Source of the DNA: Pseudomonas sediminis
GTDB lineage: Bacteria; Pseudomonadota; Gammaproteobacteria; Pseudomonadales; Pseudomonadaceae
Assembly: GCF_002741105.1 (NCBI RefSeq)
Contig: NZ_NIQU01000005.1
Coordinates: 353,604-417,603 of the forward strand
Reading direction: 5' to 3'
Length of the DNA: 64,000 bases
Within the stretch, counting starts at the first letter, position 1, and the number at the start of each line of letters is the position of its first letter. A model generated the notes under the pieces. It did not search any database. It had not been told where the DNA came from and was given only the letters and a program-made list of their open reading frames with translations. Position numbers and translations under genes: made by a program. Below are positions 35,078 through 44,337 of the stretch, in pieces.

Positions 35078-35213
35078 GATGTAACTCCGTTTGCAGGTGA
35101 GAGGTTCGGCTTGGCAGACATGAAGCCGCACAGCCGAAAACGTGGGAAAGCTAGCACAAAAGGGATGGCTCGGCAGCGCCTGACAGACTTTACCGATAGG
35201 GCTTAGTGTCGCA

Positions 35214-36806
35214 TCAGTCCTGGTGGTTCCAGCGTGCGACCAAAAAACGCAGTCGGCCACTGATACCAGGTTCACTGGCACTGTCAAACGGCACTTCGAG
35301 CTCCAGGCTTCCATCCTTCTGACGGTTGCCATCGAGTTTGCGGTCGGCGCTGTGCACTCCCTGGTTCTGCCAGGCGTGACTCACTTGCCAGTCGCTGTCG
35401 GCGCCGGGTGGGGTTATTTCCAGCATCAGGCTGTTGCGGAACAGATAGCTCCCCTCGAAGTGCTGGTTGACCCACAGCTTGCGCTCCACCTCGTAGTCCG
35501 GCACGCGAACGTTGAAGGTCAAGGTATAGGCCAGTCCCTTGCGCCTGCTGTTCACGCGCGCCCGGTCTGCGAGAAACAGGCTGCCGAGGTACAGCTTGCC
35601 ATTCTCCTGCGGTGCCTTGAGCCAATGCTGATGGGCGAGACAGGCCACCGAGTCCTCCTCGGCGGTGCGCCGGCTCAGGTACCAGAGCTTGCCGCGAGGG
35701 GCGGCGAGTACTTCGAACTGGTACAAGGCGTTGACTGATTGCCCCTGGCTTGCCGCTTTGCGCAGCTCCTTGGGCAGGCTGATGGCGTCAACTTCGGCCC
35801 AGATGTCTACACGCACATCGCCGAACAGAAAACGGGTGAGATTCTGGTAAGCCTCCTCGCTGTTGACGATGCCGAAGTAGCCAGAATGCGCTCTATAGGT
35901 AAAGGCTTTGGCACAAGGGGCTGTCGGTTTGTTGCGAGCATCCAGGCCGCAGAGAGTCGCGTTGTCGATGCGCACCAGGCCGTCGCTGCCGTGGCCTGCG
36001 AAGGTACGTGAGAGGCCGAGACCGGCTTCGTAGTCCATGCGATTGGTGCCAACCATGCAGAAGAAGCGCCTCGACGGGAAACGTGCCTCGGGTAGCCAGT
36101 CGACGCGTTCGGTGAGCTTGTAGGCGGCTTCCAGATCGAGAAAAGTCGCCAGGCGCTGGCGGTTGAAGTTGCTGATGTCGCTCAGGCTAAGCCAGCTTGG
36201 CGGGTTGATGCCGAGCAGGTCGATACCATTGTGTGGCGTGGCGTAGGTAAACACTTTGTCCACCAGCTGGGCCGCGCCACCTGGATCCAGCTTGGGGTTT
36301 TGCAGCAGGCCTCGGCACACCAGGCCACCCATCGAATGGGCCACCAGGTAGCAACGGAAGTCGGTCTTGGTGATGGCGTTCTTCGGGTTGGCGCACACCA
36401 GCTCGCGCACCTTGAGAATCAGCTCGCCAAGCTTGCTGGCGAACACCTCCAGGCTTGGTGTGCTGCCGATACCCAGCAGCCGGGAGGCTTCGTCGTAATA
36501 GCGATAGATGATGATCGAGCGGCTGCCCAGACGGTTATCCGGGTTGGCGGCCCATTCCGGGTCGAGAATGTCGTAGCCGTCTTCGTATACGTCCTGATAG
36601 TCGAACTCCGAGGCCAGACGAATCACCGGCGACTCGAAGACAAACTTGCGTGGCTGGCGGGTCTTCTCCGCTACCGCACGGTAGACGGTGGAGCCGAGGT
36701 TGAAACCGCAGAACGGGTCGGCACTGGTCTGGTCGATCTCTCCCGGGGTCATGGCGTAGCCACGCACGTAGATGATCGGATGGAAGGGGCTATGTGAATT
36801 GGCCAT
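35214..36806 (-). CDS. Lipase-like alpha/beta-hydrolase with C-terminal beta-rich domain
   Basis: A 530-residue protein without a signal peptide. The alpha/beta part (about 8-320) begins with HPIIYVRGYA and contains the nucleophile motif AHSMGG (S158) and TYATPHNG (188-195), as in lipases and PGAP1-like acyltransferases. The last about 200 residues look beta-rich and do not match a family I know. The ATG at 36806 follows a GGAG-type site (AGGAGCAACC). It stands alone, facing the chemoreceptor gene. Roles from cytosolic lipase to an effector-like lipase are possible; nothing in the sequence decides. Confidence 0.72.
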   Translation of the reverse strand: MANSHSPFHPIIYVRGYAMTPGEIDQTSADPFCGFNLGSTVYRAVAEKTRQPRKFVFESPVIRLASEFDYQDVYEDGYDILDPEWAANPDNRLGSRSIIIYRYYDEASRLLGIGSTPSLEVFASKLGELILKVRELVCANPKNAITKTDFRCYLVAHSMGGLVCRGLLQNPKLDPGGAAQLVDKVFTYATPHNGIDLLGINPPSWLSLSDISNFNRQRLATFLDLEAAYKLTERVDWLPEARFPSRRFFCMVGTNRMDYEAGLGLSRTFAGHGSDGLVRIDNATLCGLDARNKPTAPCAKAFTYRAHSGYFGIVNSEEAYQNLTRFLFGDVRVDIWAEVDAISLPKELRKAASQGQSVNALYQFEVLAAPRGKLWYLSRRTAEEDSVACLAHQHWLKAPQENGKLYLGSLFLADRARVNSRRKGLAYTLTFNVRVPDYEVERKLWVNQHFEGSYLFRNSLMLEITPPGADSDWQVSHAWQNQGVHSADRKLDGNRQKDGSLELEVPFDSASEPGISGRLRFLVARWNHQD

Positions 36807-37002
36807 GGTTGCTCCTGAGGTGGCGTGCGCGTGCCTCGGGAATGCTCATCATGGCCGAACTGCGGGATGCGACGAGTGGCGCGGGTGGTCGTGAAGAAGG
36901 TTAGCTCAGCGTTAGAGATTATCCGGATTTTTGCGCGGCCAGACGGCGACTTGGCAAGGCTCGACTAAGCTACTGAGACCTGCCTAATGCTGGAGTGCCA
37001 TC

Positions 37003-38637
37003 ATGCTGCGTGCATTCACTGATCTGGGGTTCCGTTGGAAAATTGCCCTGCCGATTCTGTTGCTGGCCGCCTTGCTGGTAACGATGGGAGCCTTGGGTGT
37101 ACGTGGCATCACTCAGGTCGCTGAATCCAGTACCACGCTGACCAATCGCCATCTGCCTGCAATCAGCCTGCTGCTCAATGCCGACCGGGACCTGTACCAG
37201 GCCTTCGTCGCCGAGCGCAGCCTGCTCGACGAAGACTCCGGTTCGCATGCCGCGCAGTTGCGCACCTCGCATGCTGAGAACCTGCAGCAGGCCTATGACC
37301 GCGTGCACAAGTTCGCCGAGATGCAGCCAGGCAGCGAAGCGCTGGCTCTGGTGGCCGACTTCGACCGTGGTTTTGAACGCTGGAAGGCGACCTCGTTGCG
37401 CGTGCTGGAACTGGCCAACAGCGACCCCAATGCCGCTAGTCGGTTGAGTTTCGCCGACAGCGAGGTGCAATTCGAAGAGGCGCGCAGTGCCATCGACAAG
37501 CTCGGCGAGCTTGAGGACAACGCGGCCAATGCGGTGGGCACCGAAGCCATCGCCCGTGGCGAGTCTCTGGCCTGGCAGCAAGGGCTGATCATCGCCATCG
37601 GCCTGCTGGTGTGCCTGGTGCTGGTGGTAGGCTTCCCGCTGTTGGTGACCCGTCCGCTGCACAACCTGCTGCATCGTATCGAACAGATCGCCGATGGTGA
37701 CGGCGACCTGCGTGTGCGCCTGGACGTGCTGTCCAAGGACGAACTGGGCCAGCTCAGCCATGCCTTCAACCGCTTCCTCGACAAGCTGCAACCCTTGATC
37801 AAGGAAGTCGGCCGCGTCACTGACGAAGTCGCCGATTCGGCCAAAAGCCTGGCTGGCCTGGCGGCTGCCAATGACCGGCTGATCAGCAGCGAGCACGCGG
37901 CGGTGGATCAGGTCAGTACTGCAGCCACCGAAATGAGCGTGGCGGTGCATGAAGTGGCGCGCAACGCGCAGAGCGCTGCCGATGCAGCGCGCAATGCCGA
38001 GCAACAGTCGCGCGAGGGGGCCCAGGTGGTGGGGGCGACCATCCATTCGATCCGTCAGCTGGCTCAGGAAGTGGAAAGCGCCTCCGACACCATCCAGACC
38101 CTGGAGCAGGAAACCGCCAACATCGGTGCGGTACTGGCGGTGATCAAGGGCATCGCCGAACAGACCAACCTGCTGGCACTCAACGCGGCCATCGAGGCGG
38201 CGCGGGCAGGCGAGCAGGGCCGTGGTTTCGCCGTGGTCGCCGATGAGGTGCGGGCGCTGGCCGCGCGTACCCAGGAGTCGACCAAGGACATCCAGCAAAT
38301 GATCGAGCGCCTGCAGGCTGGTGTGCAGAACGCAGTCAAGGCCACACACTCGGGCAGTACCCGCGCGCGGCAGAGCGTGGAGCAGGCCGCTGGTGTGGAT
38401 CAGGCGCTGAGCGTCACCGGTGACTCGGTGCAGCGCATCAACGACATGGCGGCGCAGATCGCCACTGCCTGCGAGGAGCAAAGCAGCGTCACCGAAGAAA
38501 TCGCCCGCAACATCAGCGATATTCGCGACCTGTCCAACGAGGCGGCGCAAACCTCCGAACAGAGCTCGCGGGCCAGCCAGCACCTGTCCGATCTGTCTCA
38601 TGGTCTGGCTCAGTTGGTGGGACGCTTCCGTGTGTGA
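37003..38637 (+). CDS. Methyl-accepting chemotaxis protein
   Basis: A 544-residue chemoreceptor. Membrane helices at about 13-34 and 192-213 flank a periplasmic four-helix-bundle (4HB_MCP) sensor. A HAMP domain (about 214-266) and a long signalling coiled coil follow. The hairpin tip [39 protein letters not shown] (about 382-420, cited in part) is the CheA/CheW-contact region. No C-terminal pentapeptide tether is present. Ligand unknown. Confidence 0.93.
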   Translation: MLRAFTDLGFRWKIALPILLLAALLVTMGALGVRGITQVAESSTTLTNRHLPAISLLLNADRDLYQAFVAERSLLDEDSGSHAAQLRTSHAENLQQAYDRVHKFAEMQPGSEALALVADFDRGFERWKATSLRVLELANSDPNAASRLSFADSEVQFEEARSAIDKLGELEDNAANAVGTEAIARGESLAWQQGLIIAIGLLVCLVLVVGFPLLVTRPLHNLLHRIEQIADGDGDLRVRLDVLSKDELGQLSHAFNRFLDKLQPLIKEVGRVTDEVADSAKSLAGLAAANDRLISSEHAAVDQVSTAATEMSVAVHEVARNAQSAADAARNAEQQSREGAQVVGATIHSIRQLAQEVESASDTIQTLEQETANIGAVLAVIKGIAEQTNLLALNAAIEAARAGEQGRGFAVVADEVRALAARTQESTKDIQQMIERLQAGVQNAVKATHSGSTRARQSVEQAAGVDQALSVTGDSVQRINDMAAQIATACEEQSSVTEEIARNISDIRDLSNEAAQTSEQSSRASQHLSDLSHGLAQLVGRFRV

Positions 38638-38672
38638 CGTCAGTGTCTCGCGTATCTAAGTGTTTGAAGCAG

Positions 38673-38700
38673 TTGTAAGTTTACGTTTAGCCGTTACAAT
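38673..38700 (+). promoter_or_regulatory. Sigma-70-type promoter of ffs
   Basis: -35-like TTGTAA (38673-38678) and -10 TACAAT (38695-38700) with a 16-base spacer, about 34 bases upstream of the mature SRP RNA. Transcription would begin near 38707, leaving a short 5' leader to be processed as in E. coli. Confidence 0.6.
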
Positions 38701-38733
38701 GGCGCGGCTCGTCGCAATGGCGGGCAGCGTTAT

Positions 38734-38848
38734 GGTGGCCCTGCCGGTCCCCTCGCAACGATTACCCGTTAACCTGGTCAGGCCCGGAAGGGAGCAGCCA
38801 CAGCGGGAACATTGTGTGCCGGGGTGTGGCTGGTAGGGTCCACCTCCA
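38734..38848 (+). ncRNA. ffs: Small bacterial signal recognition particle RNA (4.5S RNA)
   Basis: The conserved apical loop and Ffh-binding region is exact: GGTCAGGCCCGGAAGGGAGCAGCC (38776-38799, quoted only as landmark positions here) with the matching strand GTGTGCCGGGGTGTGGCTGG further on. The ends pair: GGTGGCCCTGCC (38734-38745) with GGTAGGGTCCACC (38832-38844). The length of about 112 bases matches the family. It guides nascent membrane proteins to the translocon with Ffh/FtsY. Confidence 0.93.
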
Positions 38849-38990
38849 GTCTCGATATCTCCTGATTTCAGTAAGCGTTTCGCGCTGATCGCGCCTGTTG
38901 AACCCTCCTATTTTTTTCTGCACTCAAGCCCTCTGGCCGCTCTGTATCTGGCATGAACGAGTGATCGCCTGCAACGGACTCTTTGATATG

Positions 38991-39018
38991 AAAAAGCCGC
39001 CAGTCGTGGTGGCGGCTT
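38991..39018 (-). terminator. Rho-independent terminator of the catabolic operon
   Basis: AAGCCGCCA (38994-39002) pairs perfectly with TGGCGGCTT (39010-39018); on the minus strand the stem is followed by TTTTTCAT. It lies 26 bases beyond the DUF1329 gene stop. Confidence 0.82.
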
Positions 39019-39043
39019 GTGTTGTGCGACGGGCGGATGATAC

Positions 39044-40402
39044 TCAGCGCACGCCCGAGTTGCGCAGGGCGGCAGGCGTGTAGTCGGCCGCGAGCGGTTT
39101 GGTGCCGAACTCGACGCCCTGACTTTCCTCGTTGCGTAAGCCGGAGGCGATGTAGCGGCCATTCAACAGGTCGTACAGCGTATCCACGGCCAGCCAGGGT
39201 ACCTGCACGTCGTAGTAGGGCTGCATATGGCCTTCACCGACGCGCCAGAGGGTGCCGCGGGCGTCGTAATGGTCGGCCAGGACGATCTGCCAGGAATCCT
39301 CGTCGATGAACAACACGCGCTTGGCATAGATATGTCGTTCACCGGGCTTGAGGGTCGCCTCTACCTCCCAGACCCGATGTAACTCGTAGCGGGTGTGGTC
39401 GGGGTTGAGGTGGCCAGCCTGGACAATGTCGGCGTATTTCAGCGTGGGTGAGTCGAGCTTGAAGCTGTTGTAGGGGATGTACAGTTCGCGCTTGCCGACC
39501 AGCTTCCACTCGTAGCGATCCTGGGCGCCGTTGTACATGTCGAAGTTGTCACCGACACGCTGCCCTTCAGAGGCCGGGTAGGGGCCGTCATAGGCGACCT
39601 GCGGGGCACGTCGTACGCGCCGCTGGCCGGCATTGTAGAGCCAGGCCATGCGCGGTTCGCGTACCTGGTTGAGGGTCTCATGCACCAGCAGCACGTTGCC
39701 CGCTAGGCGCGCGGGCGAGGTGATCTGCTCCTTGTAGTAGAACAGCACGTTGCCTGGCTTGGCCGGGTCGTAGTCCTTGAGCTGATCGCGGTAGGCGAAC
39801 TCCATCTTGAATTTCACCGGCACGAACGAGCCGTTCTTTTCTGGCGTCACCTGCACGCTGTTTCGTTTCATGCTGCCGCCGCGATAGCGGGTGAGGTGGT
39901 TCCAGACGACCTCCTGCGCGTTCTGTGGAATGGGGAACGGGTAGGCCACCTGAAAGTCGTTCAGGCCGTTGCCACCTTCGATCATCTGGGCGCGCTCGGC
40001 ATTGGCACGCACGGCCTTGTAGACGAACTCCGGCAAGGCAACCGTTCGATGGCTGGGGTATATCGGTAGTCGGTAGGTGTCCGGGTAGCGTTTGAGCATG
40101 GCTAACTGGCCTGGGCTCAGCTTGTCCTGATACTGCTCGGCGTTCTGTGCCGTGATGGTGAACAGCGGTTGTTCGCTGGCGAAGGGATCGTCGAGAAAGC
40201 CCTGTGGGCTTTTCTTGCCAGTGTTCTTGGCGAGCCCGCCGGTCCAGGCCGGAATGCTGCCATCGGCGTTGCCTGCCTTCTCCGCACCCAGTGGAGTGAG
40301 GCTGCTGCCGAGCTGGGCGGCCTGATCAGGGGAGACTGCAGCCTGCACTGTGCTGGTCAGTAGCAAGAGACTGAAGATAGCGTTCTGCATAAGGTGTTTC
40401 AT
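39044..40402 (-). CDS. DUF1329 protein, exported (catabolic operon, last gene)
   Basis: A 452-residue protein with a signal peptide (about 1-21, VQA/AVS). The mature part starts with LGSSLTPLGAEKAGNADGSIPAWTGG, the conserved N-terminus of DUF1329, whose members resemble LolA/LolB-like lipid-binding folds. DUF1329 genes nearly always accompany DUF1302 genes, as here (15 bases apart), often in operons for steroids, terpenoids or other hydrophobic compounds. Probably helps move hydrophobic substrate across the envelope; this is inference. A terminator follows. Confidence 0.85.
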   Translation of the reverse strand: MKHLMQNAIFSLLLLTSTVQAAVSPDQAAQLGSSLTPLGAEKAGNADGSIPAWTGGLAKNTGKKSPQGFLDDPFASEQPLFTITAQNAEQYQDKLSPGQLAMLKRYPDTYRLPIYPSHRTVALPEFVYKAVRANAERAQMIEGGNGLNDFQVAYPFPIPQNAQEVVWNHLTRYRGGSMKRNSVQVTPEKNGSFVPVKFKMEFAYRDQLKDYDPAKPGNVLFYYKEQITSPARLAGNVLLVHETLNQVREPRMAWLYNAGQRRVRRAPQVAYDGPYPASEGQRVGDNFDMYNGAQDRYEWKLVGKRELYIPYNSFKLDSPTLKYADIVQAGHLNPDHTRYELHRVWEVEATLKPGERHIYAKRVLFIDEDSWQIVLADHYDARGTLWRVGEGHMQPYYDVQVPWLAVDTLYDLLNGRYIASGLRNEESQGVEFGTKPLAADYTPAALRNSGVR

Positions 40403-40417
40403 GATCCGTACTCCCGC

Positions 40418-42301
40418 TTAGAAAGACATGCCGAAGCTGAGCGCGACGAAGTCGCGGTCGATGCTGGTGTTGTACTGGCCGCCGAAAAAGTCGGTGTACG
40501 ACAGGCTGGCGTAGTAGGTATTGCGGTACTCGACATCCAGACCGACGCTGATGGCCTTGCTGCCTTCGTTGAAGCCAGGCTCCGGGGCGTAGCCGTCGAC
40601 GTCGTGCGACCAGGCCAGATTGGGTCTGAAGGTCATGGCCGGGATCAGGTTGCTGTACTCCCAGATCGCGCGTGCGCGGTAACCCCAGGAGGTGCTGGTG
40701 AGGAATCCGTGGTCATTGCAGTTCTGCGCGGTGTTGGCACTGGTGACGGTGCGGCACAGCTGGTTATCGGGATACAGGGCGCCCTGACCGAACACCGGGT
40801 CGCGGCCATAACGCAGCCCACCCTTGCCCTCCAGATCGCCGACGTGCACCAGGCCGACTTCACCGACCAGGGTCAGGCGGTCTGCGCCCATTACCTGATC
40901 GAAGAAGTGCACTGCGGTGAACTGCACCTGGGTCATGGGTTTGCGTCGGTAGCCTTCCATCAAGGTCGAGTTAGTCGCCGTATAAGCGCCGGACGAGAGC
41001 AACGGGGAGACCGCAGGGTCGCCGGTGCCCGCCAGTACCTGGTCGACTGCATTGAGTTGCATGGGCATGTGGGGTCTGTAGCTGATCTCCCCGGACAGGG
41101 CCGTGCCGGTAGGCAAAGTGGTGGCGAAGCTCAGGCCGTAGAGGCGAATGTCCTCGGGGTAGGCCACCTGATAGCGGGACGTTCCCAGGCGATAGGCTGC
41201 GCCCAGATCGTTCAGCGCTGGCCCCAGCAGCCCCGCGCAGAGCGCAGGGTCTGGAATGCCCAGGTTGGCGCACAGTTGCGGGATGAAATTGCTGTCGGCG
41301 ATGTTCGGGCTGCTCACCGAGTTCACGTAGGGTTGCCTGCTGTGGTAGTTGAGCGCATAGGCGCCAAACTCGGCGTCGATGGAGGGCACGAACCAACGCA
41401 GGGCCAGGCCCCACTGGCCGCTGTCACGGGCATCGGCGTCGCCTTGCCGAGGCACTCGGATGCCTTGTGGGTCCAGGGTGATACCGAAAGGCGTCAGCGC
41501 CGCTTGGGCGAACGGGTTGTCGCTCAGGTTCGGCCCTACCGTCAGAACATCGCAGCCATCGGCGACGAAGTCATTCTGCGAAAAGAAAGTGCCGCAGTTG
41601 TCGACCACGGTCTGCTGCCAGTCGAGCTGGTAGAAGGCCTCGGCGGAGAGGTTGTCGGTGAGGTTCTGCGACAGGTAGAACATGTTCACCGGGATCAGGC
41701 CTTCCTTGATCTCGGCACCGGGACGGCGAAAGGCCGAAACGTCAACCGGGTTGATGCTGTTGATACCGCCCTGGATGAAGGTGCTTTCACCCCAGCTCAC
41801 CACCTGCTTGCCCAGACGCACTGTGCCTGGCAGTTCGCCGATCACGTAGTTGTGATAGATGAACGCATCCAGCAGTTCGGCGCCGGAGGCGCGGGCGGCC
41901 TGCTTGCGATTGCTGTCTTCGACGTCTACGAACGGGCGGTTTTCGTCCTTGAGTTCGAAGTCGTACCAGTACTTGCCGCGCACGAACAGTCCACTGTCTG
42001 CGTACTTCAGTTCCAGGTCGTGGATGCCTTTGAAGATCTTGGAGAAGGTCTCGCCTTTGCGGAAGTTCAGGCGACCGTCGTCCGTGCCACTGGCAAAACC
42101 CTTGCCCCCGTTGTTTTCACCGATCAGGTGCGGGTCGGCGTTGCGTACGGACCAACTGGCACCGATGCTGAGCGACGAGTCGAACTGGCCTTCGATCTCG
42201 CCGATGTTGAAGTCGATGGCCTGAGCTGGCAGCACCAGACTATTGGCCAGGCCGATGGCCAGCGGCAGGCGGCTGCGCCGCCATGAAATGGCTTTACTCA
42301 T
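40418..42301 (-). CDS. DUF1302 protein, probable outer-membrane channel
   Basis: A 627-residue protein with a signal peptide (about 1-28, AQA/IDF). Mature sequence begins INDFNIGEIEGQFDS-like FNIGEIEGQFDSSLSIGASW, the conserved start of DUF1302, and the chain ends in alternating beta strands with a final phenylalanine (LSFGMSF), as in outer-membrane barrels. It pairs with the DUF1329 gene. Probable role: uptake pore for a hydrophobic growth substrate. It is 116 bases downstream of the acyl-CoA ligase gene on the same strand. Confidence 0.86.
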   Translation of the reverse strand: MSKAISWRRSRLPLAIGLANSLVLPAQAIDFNIGEIEGQFDSSLSIGASWSVRNADPHLIGENNGGKGFASGTDDGRLNFRKGETFSKIFKGIHDLELKYADSGLFVRGKYWYDFELKDENRPFVDVEDSNRKQAARASGAELLDAFIYHNYVIGELPGTVRLGKQVVSWGESTFIQGGINSINPVDVSAFRRPGAEIKEGLIPVNMFYLSQNLTDNLSAEAFYQLDWQQTVVDNCGTFFSQNDFVADGCDVLTVGPNLSDNPFAQAALTPFGITLDPQGIRVPRQGDADARDSGQWGLALRWFVPSIDAEFGAYALNYHSRQPYVNSVSSPNIADSNFIPQLCANLGIPDPALCAGLLGPALNDLGAAYRLGTSRYQVAYPEDIRLYGLSFATTLPTGTALSGEISYRPHMPMQLNAVDQVLAGTGDPAVSPLLSSGAYTATNSTLMEGYRRKPMTQVQFTAVHFFDQVMGADRLTLVGEVGLVHVGDLEGKGGLRYGRDPVFGQGALYPDNQLCRTVTSANTAQNCNDHGFLTSTSWGYRARAIWEYSNLIPAMTFRPNLAWSHDVDGYAPEPGFNEGSKAISVGLDVEYRNTYYASLSYTDFFGGQYNTSIDRDFVALSFGMSF

Positions 42302-42417
42302 GTGTTCTACCTCTTGTTTTTGTTGTACGGCACGTTTTTGAGGACGAGTGGGGCCTACCTCTGTGTTGGCAGGGAGTGATGTTTGTGCGGTGAATTGCGC
42401 TGGCTTAGCGCGTGCTG

Positions 42418-44337
42418 TCAGCCAGGCGGCGTGGCAGCTGGCAACCAGTCGACCGGGAAGCTGTAGCGGCCGAGTGCACTGCCCAGACGTTCGCGCTGCG
42501 GGCCATCGGTGAGCTGCACCACCAGGCCGCGTCGAGCGTCCTGCACGACATCTACCTGCAGGTCGACGATCCCGCTGCGTGCGGCCTCCAGGAGCACCAC
42601 CTGGGCGATCTCACGCTGCTGAAGGGCGGGTTTGAAAATCTTGCCCACGGGCGTCACGGGCAGTGCTTCAAGCACCTCGATGCGCTTGGGCACGGCGGCC
42701 TTTTCGCTGATGCGCTCGGCCGCGAAAGCCAGCAGCGTCTCTTCGTCGCAACTGGCGCCCGGGTTCAACTGCACGTAGGCCACTGGAACTTCGCCGGCAT
42801 GCGCATCCGGGCTGCCGACCGCGGCGACCAAAGCCACGCAAGGGTGTGCTTGCAGCGCCTCTTCGATCTGCTTCGGATCGATGTTGTGCCCGCCGCGGAT
42901 GATCAGCTCCTTCTTGCGTCCAGTCAGCCAGAAATAACCCTGTTGATCCTGTCGCCCCAGGTCGCCGGTGTTGAGCCAGCGTTGGCCATCAATATCGATC
43001 CAGACAGTCTTGTTGTGCAGCGGCTCGAGATAGCCGGCGAACAGGTTGGGGCCGCGAATGGCGATGATTCCCACCTCGTCGAGCTGCGCATCACGCTGGT
43101 AGCTGCCGTCGTCGGCAAGAATTACCGCGCGCATGTTCTGATAGGCCAGGCGTAGGCCGATGGAGCCGACCCTTCGTTCGCCTGCCGGTGGGTTGATGGA
43201 CGACACGCAGGCCGCCTCGGTCAGGCCATAACCCTCCAGAATCGGTACGCCGATACGCTGCTCGAACTCGCGGAACAGTTCGATTGGCATGGGCGCCGCG
43301 CCGCACAGTGCGTACTGCAGGCTGGAAATATCGTGCCCGGCCGTTGGCTGCTGCAACAGGGCGGAATAGACGGTGGGCACGCCGGAAAAGAAGTTGATGC
43401 CGAAATGCGCGGTCATCGCCCAGAAGTTCGCGATCACGCCCGTACCTCGATAACCCTGTGGGGTGCCGATGATCACTTTGTCGCCCTGGCTCCAGGGCAT
43501 CAGGCCAGTGACCAACTGGCCGTTGACATGAAACAGTGGCAAACCGCAGAAAATCACCTGGCCGGTGTGGCGCGGCTGCATGTTGGCGGCCATTGCCCAG
43601 GCGTTGAATACCTCCGAGCCGTGAGTGCGTACGGCAATCTTCGGTAAACCCGTGGTGCCGCCCGTGCAGAAGTAGGATGAGGGCTCGCCCGGACGGATCT
43701 GTCGGCCGCTGATGAGTCGGTCGCCAGGTTGCTGGCGCATCAGCGTGCGCAGATCGTGGATACGGCGCCAGCGCTGGTTGCGCTTTTCACGCAGCGCCAT
43801 CCAGCGCAGGGCCAGGCTCGCGAGAGGGCCGACGTAGGGTGTCATGCTCACCCACACCAGCTCTTGCACGCTTGGTAACTGGTCGAGTTGGCTGGATACC
43901 TTGCTCCACAAATCGCTGCCGGGTGTCGGTGCCAGGGTGACCACCACCTTGGCCTTGGCTGCTCGCAGCAGTTCAGCGATCTGCGGAGCCTCGAGCAGCG
44001 GGTTGATCGCCATCACCACGCCGGCGGCTTCGCCTCCCCATATGGTGAAGTGCGTCTCCGGCAGGTTGGGCAGGATGAAGGCCACCACGTCGTCAGGGCC
44101 GATGCCGAGACCGTGAAAGGCATTGGCGGCTCGGGTGATGTCGGCGAACAGCTCGGCGTAGTTCCAGTCGTGCGTTCGTCGAAAATTCTGCGCATCGAGC
44201 AGAAAGCTCAGCGCTGGCGCCTGAGCATGCGCCCTGGCGCTGCGTTGTAGGGCCGCATAGGTGCTCTCGGCCAGGCCTCGCTGGCTCAGCGGGACCTGTT
44301 CGATGGCCTCGATATCTAGATAGGACGCGACGGCCAT
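42418..44337 (-). CDS. Acyl-CoA synthetase (AMP-dependent ligase)
   Basis: A 639-residue adenylate-forming ligase. The P-loop-like motif CTGGTTGLPK is at about 224-233; GYGLTEAACVSS and LNTGDLGRQDQQGYFWLTGRKKELI (cited in part) cover the nucleotide and hinge regions, and PVGKIFK (about 590) holds the catalytic lysine. It would activate a carboxylic acid to its CoA thioester. I start at ATG 44337, which overlaps the stop of the FAH-family gene by one base; the longer frame reads through that gene. Its position between ring-cleavage genes and an envelope pair points to side-chain or ring-fragment activation. Confidence 0.88.
   Translation of the reverse strand: MAVASYLDIEAIEQVPLSQRGLAESTYAALQRSARAHAQAPALSFLLDAQNFRRTHDWNYAELFADITRAANAFHGLGIGPDDVVAFILPNLPETHFTIWGGEAAGVVMAINPLLEAPQIAELLRAAKAKVVVTLAPTPGSDLWSKVSSQLDQLPSVQELVWVSMTPYVGPLASLALRWMALREKRNQRWRRIHDLRTLMRQQPGDRLISGRQIRPGEPSSYFCTGGTTGLPKIAVRTHGSEVFNAWAMAANMQPRHTGQVIFCGLPLFHVNGQLVTGLMPWSQGDKVIIGTPQGYRGTGVIANFWAMTAHFGINFFSGVPTVYSALLQQPTAGHDISSLQYALCGAAPMPIELFREFEQRIGVPILEGYGLTEAACVSSINPPAGERRVGSIGLRLAYQNMRAVILADDGSYQRDAQLDEVGIIAIRGPNLFAGYLEPLHNKTVWIDIDGQRWLNTGDLGRQDQQGYFWLTGRKKELIIRGGHNIDPKQIEEALQAHPCVALVAAVGSPDAHAGEVPVAYVQLNPGASCDEETLLAFAAERISEKAAVPKRIEVLEALPVTPVGKIFKPALQQREIAQVVLLEAARSGIVDLQVDVVQDARRGLVVQLTDGPQRERLGSALGRYSFPVDWLPAATPPG

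Noticed and set aside
35078..35332. N-terminal extension of the HU protein
   Set aside because: The extra 85 residues do not resemble HU, and a good ribosome site stands before the ATG at 35077.
40394..42286. Open frame of 630 codons on the plus strand opposite the DUF1302 gene
   Set aside because: Antisense shadow; the minus-strand frame has a signal peptide, family start and barrel-type end.
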